The translations under genes were made by a program, and so were the position numbers. A DNA stretch of 64,000 nucleotides from Dulcicalothrix desertica PCC 7102 (GTDB taxonomy: Bacteria; Cyanobacteriota; Cyanobacteriia; Cyanobacteriales; Nostocaceae). Positions within the stretch are counted from its first letter, which is position 1; each line of letters begins with the position of its first letter. The notes below the pieces were generated by a model, which was not told the DNA's origin, made no database searches, and saw only the letters and a list, made by a program, of their open reading frames with translations. Positions 18,527 through 27,677 of this stretch are shown piece after piece. The stretch spans positions 1 through 64,000 of the forward strand of contig NZ_RSCL01000014.1 in assembly GCF_003991905.1 (NCBI RefSeq), given 5' to 3'.

Positions 18527-18569
18527 AATCCCCCCTAACCTCCCTTAATAAGGGGGGTTAGGGGGGATT
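18527..18569. repeat. Long C-run/G-run inverted repeat
   Basis: Two 20-base arms (AATCCCCCCTAACCTCCCTT at 18527-18546 and its complement at 18550-18569, one mismatch) with a 3-base loop. Such a strong stem upstream of putA, between divergent genes, resembles the mobile palindromes scattered in Nostoc-like genomes. Related but weaker elements with C-run and G-run ends lie at 32847-32880 and 38881-38962. The rest of the 18358-18679 gap is AT-rich. Confidence 0.9.
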
Positions 18570-18679
18570 TTATACTTTCTAAATTATTAAATCAAATGTT
18601 CATTAAAACACACTCCAATAATTTGATTCTATTAGAGTTTCTTAAAATAAGAAAGGAAGTAACTATATAGATATTACCA

Positions 18680-20686
18680 ATGTCTCAACTCTTAGGTTTG
18701 CGCTACCGAATTATCCAAGTATTGAGTCAAGATAAAGTGGGTGAAAACTATATTGTCGCTGATATAGACGAGAAAAATTCCACCTATTATATATTTAAAA
18801 AGATATTCATACATAATTCAAGCGAGCAAGAATTAAATGATGTAATGAGTTCGCTGAATAAAGAAATCCAGACTTTGCAGGAAATCGCACGGAAACATGA
18901 TAGAATTCAGCAAATATTCACTTATTGGATAGAAAGTAAAGAAGTTTGTTTGTTAAAAGAGTTTATTCGAGGTAATTCTCTTAGTCACAAAATAGAGCAG
19001 CAAATACACTCAACTGAAGAAGAGATAGTAAATATTTTTTTGAGTTTACTAAAGATTTTAGTATATGTACATGGTCAAGGGATAATTCACCGTAATATTA
19101 AACCAAGTAACATTATTCAACGCGAGTTAGATAAGGAGTATGTATTAATTGATTTTGGTAGTAATGAAGCAGCTATTAATTATAACCTTGGTATTTCTGA
19201 GTATATGCCAATGGAACAGTATCATGGCAGTACACAATTTAATAGCGATATTTACTCTCTAGGTATAATTGCTATTTCGATGTTAACTAATTTACCAGCA
19301 AGTGAAATTACGGGAATTAATAGTCCTAGAAATTTTATCACAGGTGAAATCCGCTGGCGCCATCGCAGTCCTAAAGTTAACCGTAGATTAGCGCATGTTA
19401 TCAATAAAATGGTTAAGCTCGATTATCGACGTCGTTATCAATCTGCTCTTGATGCTTTGATTGATATTAGACCGTTACAAGATAAGTATTTTAGTATTAA
19501 AGAAGAACGTAAAGCACAAATTCATTTAATTTTACTTGTAGGCGCCGCAAGCTTTATAATTGTAGGAATAATTAGCTGGATTCTTATCCAACCTAGAGAT
19601 ATTGGTCAAGCTGAAGAATTTTACAAACAAGGTATAAATCAATACGAGGCTCAAAATTATCAAGCTGCAATTACAAACTTTAACGAAGCAATTGATATAA
19701 ACTCCAATTATGCAGCAGCATATAATCGACGCGGAGATTCATATTACCGCTTAGGTGATTATAATAAGTCTGTAGTAGATTCTAGTGCAGCAATTCAACT
19801 TAACCCTAAAGACGCAAACTCTTACTACGACCGTGGTTTTAGTCTTTATTCGTTAGGTGATTATATCGGCGCCATTACCGATTATAATCAAGCGATTAAA
19901 CTTGATGCAAAAAATAGCGAATTTTATTATGCGCGTGGACTTGCACGTAATAAAATCAAAGACAGGCAGCGTGCGTTCGAGGATATGAATAAAGCTATTT
20001 CGCTCAACCCTGAACTTGTTGTAGCGTATGTCGAGCGTGCAAAAATGTTTCGTAAACAGGGTAATAAGCTTGATGCTGGTAAAGATTTTGACCAAGCAGT
20101 AGCACTACAATCAGAAAATGCGGAATTATATTATGAACGTGGTTTAAATTACTACGAGCTAAATCAAAAACAAGCAGCTAAGAAAGATTTTACCAAAGCT
20201 ATTGAAATAGATGCTAAGTACATCAAAGCATATTTAGCACGAGGTGATGTATATAGTGATTTAGCCGACCCTGAAAAAGCTTATAACGATTATAGTCAAG
20301 CATTGTCACTCAATCATAAATATCCTGATACCTATATTCATTGGGGTAACTTTCGCTTGAAAAATAATGATGTCACAGGCGCCTTTGCTGATTTTAACAA
20401 AGCTATTGCATTAGAATCAGATAATGCATCAGCTTATAGTTACCGAGGAAACGCGAATCTTGAACGTGGTTTTTGGCAAGATGCGATTAAAGATTATACA
20501 AAAGCTATTAGTATAAATTCTGAGTATGCTTTGGCTTATTATAATCGAGGATTAGTGTTTACTGATTTGGGAAAGGTTGCTAAGGCTATCACTGATTTTA
20601 ATAAGGCTGCACAGTTATTTCAAGATAAAGGTGAGAAGGGTAGTTATAATGATGCAAAAGCTAGATTGAAAGAATTGGGTGTTTGA
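18680..20686 (+). CDS. Ser/Thr kinase-like protein with TPR repeats, catalytic Asp missing
   Basis: A 668-residue protein: a Pkn2-type kinase fold (about 8-270), a single transmembrane helix (about 283-302) and a long array of about nine or ten TPR units (about 310-660). The kinase part keeps the lysine in the YYIFKKIF segment and the metal-binding DFG (LIDFGS), but the HRD motif reads HRNIKPSN, so the proton-accepting Asp is Asn at 139. The glycine-rich loop is not recognisable either. This argues for a pseudokinase that uses the TPR domain for protein binding at the membrane. A low residual activity cannot be excluded. Confidence 0.88.
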   Translation: MSQLLGLRYRIIQVLSQDKVGENYIVADIDEKNSTYYIFKKIFIHNSSEQELNDVMSSLNKEIQTLQEIARKHDRIQQIFTYWIESKEVCLLKEFIRGNSLSHKIEQQIHSTEEEIVNIFLSLLKILVYVHGQGIIHRNIKPSNIIQRELDKEYVLIDFGSNEAAINYNLGISEYMPMEQYHGSTQFNSDIYSLGIIAISMLTNLPASEITGINSPRNFITGEIRWRHRSPKVNRRLAHVINKMVKLDYRRRYQSALDALIDIRPLQDKYFSIKEERKAQIHLILLVGAASFIIVGIISWILIQPRDIGQAEEFYKQGINQYEAQNYQAAITNFNEAIDINSNYAAAYNRRGDSYYRLGDYNKSVVDSSAAIQLNPKDANSYYDRGFSLYSLGDYIGAITDYNQAIKLDAKNSEFYYARGLARNKIKDRQRAFEDMNKAISLNPELVVAYVERAKMFRKQGNKLDAGKDFDQAVALQSENAELYYERGLNYYELNQKQAAKKDFTKAIEIDAKYIKAYLARGDVYSDLADPEKAYNDYSQALSLNHKYPDTYIHWGNFRLKNNDVTGAFADFNKAIALESDNASAYSYRGNANLERGFWQDAIKDYTKAISINSEYALAYYNRGLVFTDLGKVAKAITDFNKAAQLFQDKGEKGSYNDAKARLKELGV

Positions 20687-20687
20687 T

Positions 20688-20716
20688 AGGGACGGGCAAG
20701 GATGCCCATCCCACAA
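20688..20716. repeat. GGGACGGGCAAGGATGCCC half-element
   Basis: A right-hand half of the TTGTGG...CCACAA repeat family (GACGGGCAAGGATGCCCATC, then CCACAA). It lies between convergent genes, just after the kinase-like stop codon, and its GGGCA/TGCCC hairpin could aid termination. Confidence 0.85.
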
Positions 20717-20721
20717 TATAA

Positions 20722-21252
20722 TTAAGGTTGTTTTACAGTTAAGGTATAATTTAGTTTGGCGCCTGGGTTAAAAGTACCCACCCATACTTTGTAACTTCCT
20801 TGTTTCAATTGGTTTAATGCAACGCTGGCATCTTTACGTCTACCAGTGTCGTCACCGCAGTAAATTTTACCGTCTGGCGCCTGAACTAAAAGTGTGGTAT
20901 CTGAACCATCACTATCTACAGAAATTCTTAAATTAGAAAAATCTTTTTGTAAAACTACTATATGGTCGGGTGTTGGGTCGGCAAACCCAATACAAGCTTT
21001 GTTGTTGGCATCGCGGTTGGTTATTGCAGATAGCGAATAAGAACCACCTGTATACCCTGATAATGAAGCAGTGGTGCTATCAAAACCTGGCGCCAAACTA
21101 ATTGTACCAAAGTTTGCCGTATCAGCCATTACTGGAAGTGAGCTAATGACCGTAAGTATACCCAAAAACCATCCGCCTTTTGACCAAGCATTCCTAGGCA
21201 GGAATTGCTTGATTCGCGAGGCTGACAATAGTCGATATTGACGTTTGTTCAT
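20722..21252 (-). CDS. Secreted protein with a C-terminal PPC-like beta domain
   Basis: A 176-residue protein with a long N-terminal signal region (basic n-region; hydrophobic stretch GGWFLGILTVISSLPVMA; predicted cut after VMA). The mature part is beta-rich, with FGTISLAPGFDS, DHIVVLQKDFSNLRISVDSD and a terminal GSYKVWVGTF...YTLTVKQP, which resembles pre-peptidase C-terminal (PPC) domains of exported bacterial proteins. It is likely periplasmic or extracellular. Catalytic residues are not evident; function unknown. Confidence 0.75.
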   Translation of the reverse strand: MNKRQYRLLSASRIKQFLPRNAWSKGGWFLGILTVISSLPVMADTANFGTISLAPGFDSTTASLSGYTGGSYSLSAITNRDANNKACIGFADPTPDHIVVLQKDFSNLRISVDSDGSDTTLLVQAPDGKIYCGDDTGRRKDASVALNQLKQGSYKVWVGTFNPGAKLNYTLTVKQP

Positions 21253-21352
21253 AGCAGCCCTTCAACGGTGTATGAGTAAAGTTATATACATATCATAACT
21301 AGAAGACACCTTGAAGAACTTAAGGGTTGTGTCAGATATTAATCTGTCACAA

Positions 21353-21414
21353 TGTAGAGACGCGTTCACGTAGTGTCCCGCAGGGAATAATCGCGTCTCT
21401 ACCGTGTCTCTACA
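21353..21414. repeat. GTAGAGACGCG inverted repeat
   Basis: TGTAGAGACGCG (21353) and CGCGTCTCTAC (21392-21402) form an 11-bp inverted repeat around a GC-rich core, with a further partial GTGTCTCTACA copy right after. This matches the widespread cyanobacterial palindrome with TAGAGACGCG ends. It ends one base before the stop codon of the DUF3352 gene. Confidence 0.85.
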
Positions 21415-21415
21415 T

Positions 21416-23041
21416 TTATTCTTCAAGTTGAAAAAATATATCACCTTTGAGTGAGTTAGCATCATCACCGTAGTTAGTGATGGTTAATGAATGCAAATTG
21501 TTGAAGAAAGGTTTTGCGACTACTTTGAGCAGTTTGAGTACAGGTAGCTGACGCTCTAAGATACCCTGACTCGCTGCCCAATCAATGTATACATAGCCAG
21601 CGTTTGTTTCAGCAAGCGCAGCGATACAATTCTTAAAATTGCGGTTTTCTAATAATGTATTATCCTTGATTGAGAGAACTTCGTACATAGTCTCTAAGGA
21701 TGAAGTGAAAATTTCATAGTTATCTAAAGTTGTATGTACTCCGTAAGCTTTTGCTTCGATACTAAAAGATGGTTTAGTACCATTTTTACTGGAGTTGGCA
21801 GCTTTTAACTGTGTCCAAGCAACAATATGTTGGTCAAGTAGGTTGAACTCTGTAACGCTTAACCCGTTTTTAGTTGCTATTGCATCGAGTTTTGCGATAC
21901 CCTCTTGTGTAGAAGGCGCCTTTTCGGTAACAAAAACCCATTCAGGTGATTGTTGAGGTGATGATATCAAGCCAATAGCATATTCACCTTGTACCCAATC
22001 AAAGATATCTTTCGGTAAGTCTATTCCCCAACGCTTTTCAACTTTGAAGTCTTGTTGTACAATATCGTTGATATTATTAAGCTTAATTTCTAACGCACTT
22101 CTTAGTTGTTGCCAAAATAAAGCCAAATTACTTTCGGGTAAAGTGCTTAAGTTTTTACTGCCAACAGCAATACCAACGTTTGCTGGAATATATTTGAGCG
22201 CATTTACAGGTTTTGACAATAACTCTAACGGCGCCTTCAATTCTTGAGTTGGTAGTGCTACTGTTTGAGCAAGCAAACCTTTAGAAACTGGCGCCAACGT
22301 TACAAGTTGTTCATCAAAGTTTTGTATAGGTAACTTCAAACCAAGCCATTCTGCCACAATTGGAAGATTTAAAAATGCTGCACCATAAGATTTTGCTGAT
22401 ATTTGACTAATATCTTGATATTTCTTTGACGAAGTTAAACTTAAATCGGGTGCTTGAGCATTATTTATCGCTTCACGCAGCACTTTGGGGTCGTTCGCAA
22501 ACAAAACATATTTGTCACCAACTACCGCACCCGCTAACGTTCCCTTACCTTTTGAAGCATCAGAGATAACTTTTATACCTGCAAACTCTTCCACACTTAA
22601 GTCGGCGCCAGCTAAAACTCGTTTCGAGAAAAATAACTGCACAAACTCGCGGCTTTTTTCTGGTGATTTAGTTGCCATTGCGAGCAAATATCCAGGTGAC
22701 TTACCGTTATCGGGGTCACGGTCAAAATCTAAGCTAGTGACAGCAAGTGTAACTTCGTTTCCTAACCAAGGTTGAACATCTTTACGAAAATCAATGCCAG
22801 AATTTTTGAAAAAATCGCTTTTTAAAAACGAGTTGTCACCTTTATCTAACGACTGTAACTTTTCTGGATTCAATATAGATATCATTACAGGCGCCTGCTT
22901 TGATACGAATATTGCTGCGGATGCTTCTGTTACACTTGCTTTACCAAATGGACTTGCTGCCAATACAGAAGCACAGCATGTCACATTCAAAAGCAGCACA
23001 ATCAAACTTACTGCAAAAAGACGAAGGAATGATTTCGTCAT
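21416..23041 (-). CDS. DUF3352 domain-containing exported protein
   Basis: A 541-residue protein with a signal peptide (FAVSLIVLLLNVTCCASVLA, cut after about residue 29). The mature part matches the cyanobacterial DUF3352 family by its overall pattern: AAIFVSKQAPVMISILNPE, the LAMATKSPEKS segment and repeated KLDAIATKNGL-type stretches. Members have no assigned activity; they are predicted to sit in the periplasm or thylakoid lumen. The gene is flanked by an RNA-level palindrome at its 3' end and a purine-rich tract upstream (23074-23105). It is not in an obvious operon. Confidence 0.85.
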   Translation of the reverse strand: MTKSFLRLFAVSLIVLLLNVTCCASVLAASPFGKASVTEASAAIFVSKQAPVMISILNPEKLQSLDKGDNSFLKSDFFKNSGIDFRKDVQPWLGNEVTLAVTSLDFDRDPDNGKSPGYLLAMATKSPEKSREFVQLFFSKRVLAGADLSVEEFAGIKVISDASKGKGTLAGAVVGDKYVLFANDPKVLREAINNAQAPDLSLTSSKKYQDISQISAKSYGAAFLNLPIVAEWLGLKLPIQNFDEQLVTLAPVSKGLLAQTVALPTQELKAPLELLSKPVNALKYIPANVGIAVGSKNLSTLPESNLALFWQQLRSALEIKLNNINDIVQQDFKVEKRWGIDLPKDIFDWVQGEYAIGLISSPQQSPEWVFVTEKAPSTQEGIAKLDAIATKNGLSVTEFNLLDQHIVAWTQLKAANSSKNGTKPSFSIEAKAYGVHTTLDNYEIFTSSLETMYEVLSIKDNTLLENRNFKNCIAALAETNAGYVYIDWAASQGILERQLPVLKLLKVVAKPFFNNLHSLTITNYGDDANSLKGDIFFQLEE

Positions 23042-23200
23042 ATATTCTATTACTCAATGCCAACAACTTTAGGTTAAAGGGGAAAGGAAAAAGGGGAAAG
23101 GGGTATTTAAAGCAGAAAATGTAGGGGGAAGATACGAAATAACAAAGCTCTTTGTGTAAAAATAAGAAATATAGTGGTTAATAAAAAGTTAAGTAACAAG

Positions 23201-23569
23201 ATGGCGCAATATCCAGACTCACCCCTTTCTAGTAAACAACCTCAAGTTAGCGTCGAACAATTACAAGAACGCTTGTTATCAGGCGCCGACAAGATTCAGC
23301 TGATTGATGTTCGTGAACCTCAAGAAATAGATATCGCTCGAATTGAGGGTTTTGTCAACTTACCTTTGAGTGAATTTGCAGCTTGGGGAGAGCAAATTCA
23401 TACACAATTTGATTGCGAATCGGAAACCCTTGTGCTGTGCCATCATGGTGTTCGTTCCGCTCAAATGTGCCAATGGCTTGTAAATCAAGGTTTTACCAAT
23501 GTAAAAAATATTACAGGTGGGATAGCAGCTTATTCCAGCTTAGTTGACCCCTCTATTCCTCAATACTAA
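23201..23569 (+). CDS. Rhodanese-like domain protein
   Basis: A 122-residue single-domain rhodanese. The fold shows IQLIDVREPQE at the N-terminal part and the active-site loop CHHGVRSAQM, with the persulfide-forming cysteine in CHHGVRS. It would transfer sulfane sulfur to an unknown acceptor in the cytosol. A GTG at 23174 gives nine more residues, but ATG 23201 fits the family N-terminus better. It stands alone, with a DUF3352 gene divergent and hrcA 527 bases downstream. Confidence 0.9.
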   Translation: MAQYPDSPLSSKQPQVSVEQLQERLLSGADKIQLIDVREPQEIDIARIEGFVNLPLSEFAAWGEQIHTQFDCESETLVLCHHGVRSAQMCQWLVNQGFTNVKNITGGIAAYSSLVDPSIPQY

Positions 23570-24095
23570 TGATTTTATCGACGTTATACTTATGTAATAT
23601 TTACCTTTAGACGGTTATACCCAGCATTATTACTGAGGCAGCAAGCATAAACAGACGTGTATTTTAGTATTTAACAATACAGCGTTTTGTAACTACTTAT
23701 GAAATTATATATAGTATATCAACGAATAAAGTCTCAATTAGCACAATTAAATAGCAGTAAGTAAAAAGACCTTACTTTCAGTAGATGGTCATTTATTCAT
23801 CTATATATGTAGATTAAACTTAGGGGCTAGTAAAGCTGCTGCATCTACTAGTACTGATAAATAACCCAGTGGCATGGTATTACAGTATACATGATATTGT
23901 AGTAAAAACTAAATTACTATATACAAATGTAACTTTATTTAACTTTTCTTAAAAATCGGGGATAGATTTGGTATCTTTCTTAATAAAATATTAATCTTGG
24001 GATTAGTATTTTAGATTCTACGTACCCGAATATTGTCAGATAGATTTAAGCTTTAAAACTTTTTAATTAAGATTTGCCTTCAGTAAACACATCCT
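23570..24095. other. Intergenic region upstream of hrcA, no gene seen
   Basis: About 526 AT-rich bases with no coding frame that I can support. No CIRCE element (TTAGCACTC-N9-GAGTGCTAA) was found, so autoregulation of hrcA by its own operator is not supported. No clear RNA gene or repeat family member is visible. Confidence 0.6.
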
Positions 24096-25175
24096 ATGCC
24101 AGTTCAATTAACAAATCGACAACAGCATATACTTTGGGCAACGGTGCGACACTATATTGCCACAGCCGAGCCAGTTGGTTCAAAAGCCTTGCTAGAAGAG
24201 TTTAATCTTGGTGTTAGCTCTGCGACAATTCGGAATGTGATGGGGGTGCTTGAGAAAGCTGGGTTACTGTATCAACCACATACCTCAGCGGGTAGAGTCC
24301 CTTCAGATTCAGGATATCGAATTTATGTAAACAATTTAACGGCGCCAAGTGAAGCGATAACTTTGCAAGTTGAGCAAGCGCTGCAAACACGTTTGAAGTG
24401 GGAAGATTGGAGTTTAGAAGCGCTATTGCATGGTGCAGCGCAAATTCTTTCGACTTTGAGCGGTTGCATAACATTAATTACGATGCCACAAAATGGCGGC
24501 ACCGTGTTGCGTCATTTGCAGCTGGTGCAAATTGAAGCTGGGAAAGTAATGTTAATAGTGGTGACAGAGGGGTATGAGACGCACTCCACTTTATTAGACA
24601 TACCACCAGCACCAGATGGAAGCAAGCGTGATGCGGAGTTAATAGACCGTGAGTTGCAGATAGTTTCTAATTTCTTGAATAGTCATTTGCGTGGAAAAAG
24701 TACGCTTGAGTTAGCAAACCTCGACTGGACACAACTCGACCGCGAATTTCATCATTACGGAGAATACTTAAAAACATCGCTCTCAGAATTAAACCATCGT
24801 AAAGTTGCCTCTGAACGTACACAAATTATGGTGCGTGGAGTTTCTGAGGTATTGCGTCAACCTGAATTTTCGCAGTTACAGCAAGTACAAACGATTATTC
24901 AGCTTTTAGAAGAAGAACAAGAGCAACTTTGGCGCCTAATTTTTGAAGAAACCGACGGATTAGAAGAACCAGGTAAACCAAAAATTACAATTCGCATTGG
25001 CGCCGAAAATCCATTAGAACCAATACGTGGGTGTACATTAATATCATCTACCTACCGACGCGGTTCTGTACCAGTTGGAAGTATAGGAGTACTTGGTCCC
25101 ACAAGATTAGATTACGAAAATGCAATTGCGGTAGTAACTGCTGCCTCAGAATATCTCAGCGAAGCGATTAGTTAG
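24096..25175 (+). CDS. hrcA: Heat-inducible transcription repressor HrcA
   Basis: A 359-residue repressor that binds CIRCE operators of groE/dnaK-type operons and depends on GroEL for activity. The winged-helix N-terminus is clear: [25 protein letters not shown], then the helix with [19 protein letters not shown] and the [14 protein letters not shown] wing. The C-terminal GAF-like part ends with the conserved [11 protein letters not shown] and [14 protein letters not shown] segments. Length is normal. No chaperone gene is adjacent, as usual in cyanobacteria. Confidence 0.96.
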   Translation: MPVQLTNRQQHILWATVRHYIATAEPVGSKALLEEFNLGVSSATIRNVMGVLEKAGLLYQPHTSAGRVPSDSGYRIYVNNLTAPSEAITLQVEQALQTRLKWEDWSLEALLHGAAQILSTLSGCITLITMPQNGGTVLRHLQLVQIEAGKVMLIVVTEGYETHSTLLDIPPAPDGSKRDAELIDRELQIVSNFLNSHLRGKSTLELANLDWTQLDREFHHYGEYLKTSLSELNHRKVASERTQIMVRGVSEVLRQPEFSQLQQVQTIIQLLEEEQEQLWRLIFEETDGLEEPGKPKITIRIGAENPLEPIRGCTLISSTYRRGSVPVGSIGVLGPTRLDYENAIAVVTAASEYLSEAIS

Positions 25176-25180
25176 TGTAG

Positions 25181-25197
25181 GGTGGGCAGTGCCCACC
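25181..25197. terminator. GGTGGGCA-TGCCCACC palindrome after hrcA
   Basis: A 17-base perfect palindrome (8+1+8) starting six bases after the hrcA stop. It lacks a T run, so it may be a repeat element rather than a strict intrinsic terminator; very similar palindromes recur in cyanobacterial intergenic DNA. Confidence 0.5.
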
Positions 25198-25260
25198 ATA
25201 CCAATAAAAATATCACCTAAGATAGATAAGCTGTTGTAACCAACAAGTATTATCTATAAT

Positions 25261-25944
25261 ATGCTAAGAAAAATAACATTTTGGTTAATCTGGCTAGGAT
25301 TTACCACCTACGCCTTTATATTCGCACCTCCTGACCAACCCGACACATTTGAGTTAATCAAAAATCTATCGACTGGTCAATGGGAAGGAATCAATCCTTT
25401 GGTAATTGCTTTATTCAACATCATGGGAGTATGGCCCATGATTTATGCGTGTTTGGTATTTATTGATGGTAGAGGACAAAAAGTCGCAGCTTGGCCATTT
25501 GCAACGTTTTCATTTGGAGTCGGCGCCTTTGCATTACTACCCTACCTTGGTTTGCGTACACCAAACCCCGAATTTATCGGTCAGAAAAATGCTTTGATTA
25601 AAATATTAGACTCTCGTATCACAGCAATTTTACTATCTGTTGGTGCAATTATTCTAGTTTTTTATGGAATTAGCCAAGGTAACTGGGGTAACTTTGTACA
25701 GCAATGGCAAACAAGTCGGTTTATTCATGTTATGAGTTTAGACTTTTGCTTGCTGTGTTTGTTGTTCTCTAGTTTAGTTGAAGACGATATGGCACGTCGG
25801 GGAATGACAGATAATAAAGGATTATTTTGGTTAACCGCATTAGTTCCGTTATTCGGCGCCTTGATATACTTATGTATAAGAAGACCTTTACCCGAAGTCG
25901 GTAGGAGCATTAATCAAAGTCAACAAAAACCAGCTACAACATAA
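25261..25944 (+). CDS. Conserved cyanobacterial membrane protein, copy 1
   Basis: A 227-residue integral membrane protein with about six hydrophobic segments. Landmarks are WLGFTTYAFIFAPP, LFNIMGVWPMIYACLVFIDGRGQ, PYLGLRTPN and LVEDDMARRG near the C-terminus. No catalytic motif is recognised. Homologous proteins are, as far as I know, found in cyanobacteria and plastid-bearing eukaryotes without known function. It is followed 17 bases later by a clear paralogue with the same arrangement, so the two were made by tandem duplication and are probably co-transcribed. Confidence 0.75.
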   Translation: MLRKITFWLIWLGFTTYAFIFAPPDQPDTFELIKNLSTGQWEGINPLVIALFNIMGVWPMIYACLVFIDGRGQKVAAWPFATFSFGVGAFALLPYLGLRTPNPEFIGQKNALIKILDSRITAILLSVGAIILVFYGISQGNWGNFVQQWQTSRFIHVMSLDFCLLCLLFSSLVEDDMARRGMTDNKGLFWLTALVPLFGALIYLCIRRPLPEVGRSINQSQQKPATT

Positions 25945-25961
25945 AATAAATATAAAATCTT

Positions 25962-26630
25962 ATGAATAGGAGTGCATTGTGGTTATTATGGGCAGGATTT
26001 ATTGTTTATGTAGTTTTTCTTGCCCCACCACTGCATCTAGAAGCGACTATAAAACTGCTAGTTAATATTCTTACGCTTCAATGGACGCAGGTAAACCCCG
26101 TTATTTTATCATTATTTTCTCTTGTAGGGATTTGGCTACTTATATATAGTAGTCTGTTATTTTTTGATGGTCGAATGCAATCGATACGATTTTATCCTTT
26201 TGCCATTGCTTCGATAGCATCGGGTGTTATAGGTTTAATACCATATTTGGCGTTACGCGAATCGAATCAAAGCTTTAGTGGTGAGAAAGATAAATTTTTA
26301 AACTTTCTCGACTCGCGCTTTTTTGCTTACTCCCTAACGGTTACAACTCTTGGTTTATTTATTTACGCTTTTATCTTTGGCAACTGGGATGGTTTTATCG
26401 ACCAGTTCATGCAAGATAAATTTATTCATGGAATGAGTCTTGCTTTCTGCTTATTTTATCTATTGTTTCCAACGAGTATTCTTGATGATGATATAACTCG
26501 TCGTAACTGGAATAAACAGCAGATGGGACAATTATATCTATTTATTGCACTGGCACCGTTGTTTGGACCTCTTGCTTATCTTTGTCTACGTCCAAAAGTT
26601 GTAGCAAGTCAATTTGTTGATGAACTTTAG
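25962..26630 (+). CDS. Conserved cyanobacterial membrane protein, copy 2
   Basis: A 222-residue paralogue of the preceding gene: WLLWAGFIVYVVFLAPP, SLVGIWLLIYSSLLFFDGRMQS, PYLALRES, and LDDDITRRN match the corresponding blocks of copy 1, at moderate overall identity. Membrane topology is the same. The 3' end overlaps the 3' end of crtW on the other strand by 89 bases. Function unknown; divergence suggests the copies are not recent. Confidence 0.75.
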   Translation: MNRSALWLLWAGFIVYVVFLAPPLHLEATIKLLVNILTLQWTQVNPVILSLFSLVGIWLLIYSSLLFFDGRMQSIRFYPFAIASIASGVIGLIPYLALRESNQSFSGEKDKFLNFLDSRFFAYSLTVTTLGLFIYAFIFGNWDGFIDQFMQDKFIHGMSLAFCLFYLLFPTSILDDDITRRNWNKQQMGQLYLFIALAPLFGPLAYLCLRPKVVASQFVDEL

Positions 26631-27360
26631 ATAACTGCCACCAAGGCACATTTGGGTATTGATGATGTTCTAGGTGGTATCCGAAATGATAGCAAGTTAA
26701 GAAAGATAACCACGCAGGACGAGAAATTGTACGGGTATGAGAAGAATCTGTATATCCAGTAATTGGTTCACTATGAGGTTCAAAAGTACCAAAATAAAAT
26801 AATTGTAATGAACTTAGTAATGAAGGTGTTACCCAAAATAAAATAAGATTTATTTGTGGTACATGGGCAAGGTAAGCAAGTGAGTTATAAACAATCGTTA
26901 TTGTAATAATTTGCTTCCAACTCCAATATCCCTTCATGAAATGTAAATACCATGCAATTAGATTGTGGTGTTTTCCATCGTGGAAATCGGGGTCATTTAA
27001 GGTACCAGGATGTTGATGGTGTTGCCAGTGTTTTTTTAGCAGTGTTTTATACGATAATGCACCGTATAAAAAGAGACATAGTGAACCGATAAAATGATTT
27101 AATTTAATATTATAAGAGCTAACTGCTCCATGCATTGCGTCATGTGCCGTAATAAAAAGTCCTGTGTAACAAAAAGTTTGGTATAACACACCAGCAACTA
27201 AAGCGATTATATTAGTTTCTTGAACATTTACGTTCATTAATAAAATTAAACTAACCGCCCATATTCCTATAATAGCAATAGCTGTAGTTATCCCTCGGTA
27301 AGGATGTATACTATTTTCAAAAGGAATTTGTGATGGGTATACAATTGATTTTTGTAGCAT
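26542..27360 (-). CDS. crtW: Beta-carotene ketolase (CrtW type)
   Basis: A fatty-acid-desaturase/hydroxylase-fold membrane enzyme that adds the 4-keto group to beta-carotene, giving echinenone and canthaxanthin. Histidine clusters for the diiron site are HDAMHG, HWQHHQHPGT and YHFGYHLEHHQYPNVPWW, the CrtW pattern, with four hydrophobic segments. The open frame begins at 27453, but ATG 27360 (272 residues) agrees better with family length. The last 30 residues (IDLLQLLDVDKD onward) are encoded antisense to the end of the membrane-protein gene. It differs from CrtO-type ketolases, which are larger flavoproteins. Confidence 0.9.
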   Translation of the reverse strand: MLQKSIVYPSQIPFENSIHPYRGITTAIAIIGIWAVSLILLMNVNVQETNIIALVAGVLYQTFCYTGLFITAHDAMHGAVSSYNIKLNHFIGSLCLFLYGALSYKTLLKKHWQHHQHPGTLNDPDFHDGKHHNLIAWYLHFMKGYWSWKQIITITIVYNSLAYLAHVPQINLILFWVTPSLLSSLQLFYFGTFEPHSEPITGYTDSSHTRTISRPAWLSFLTCYHFGYHLEHHQYPNVPWWQLSKVHQQIDLLQLLDVDKDKQEVQTTVPVQ

Positions 27361-27677
27361 TGATGTCCAGTAGTTATTGAGTACAAGAGTCAAAATGTTA
27401 ACATCGTTTTGGTTAAGGGCTAAGTATTTTGTATAACCCACTGTAAAAAACAAGCAACATTTACTCTAATACTAAGTATTTATCAGAATTTAACTCTCTG
27501 TCTCTAGTTTCAAGATTTATCTTAAAAAAACTCACATATTTGTAACTTTTGGATACTGTTTTGTCATTCTTAAAGCTGATGGGAGCTATATAGTACAAAT
27601 TTGATAAGTATTCAAAATATCAAATATATTTAACATAAATATATAATGCTTCGCGAAACTCCGCAAAACTTTAACTA

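Noticed and set aside
21262-21468. 68-codon minus-strand frame
   Set aside because: Passes through the TAGAGACGCG palindrome and overlaps the end of the DUF3352 gene in another frame.
23074-23105. Purine-rich tract GGGGAAAGGAAAAAGGGGAA as a regulatory element
   Set aside because: Noted as a possible unusual DNA structure upstream of the DUF3352 gene, but nothing in the sequence supports a specific role.
23570-24095. CIRCE operator upstream of hrcA
   Set aside because: No TTAGCACTC / GAGTGCTAA pair is present.
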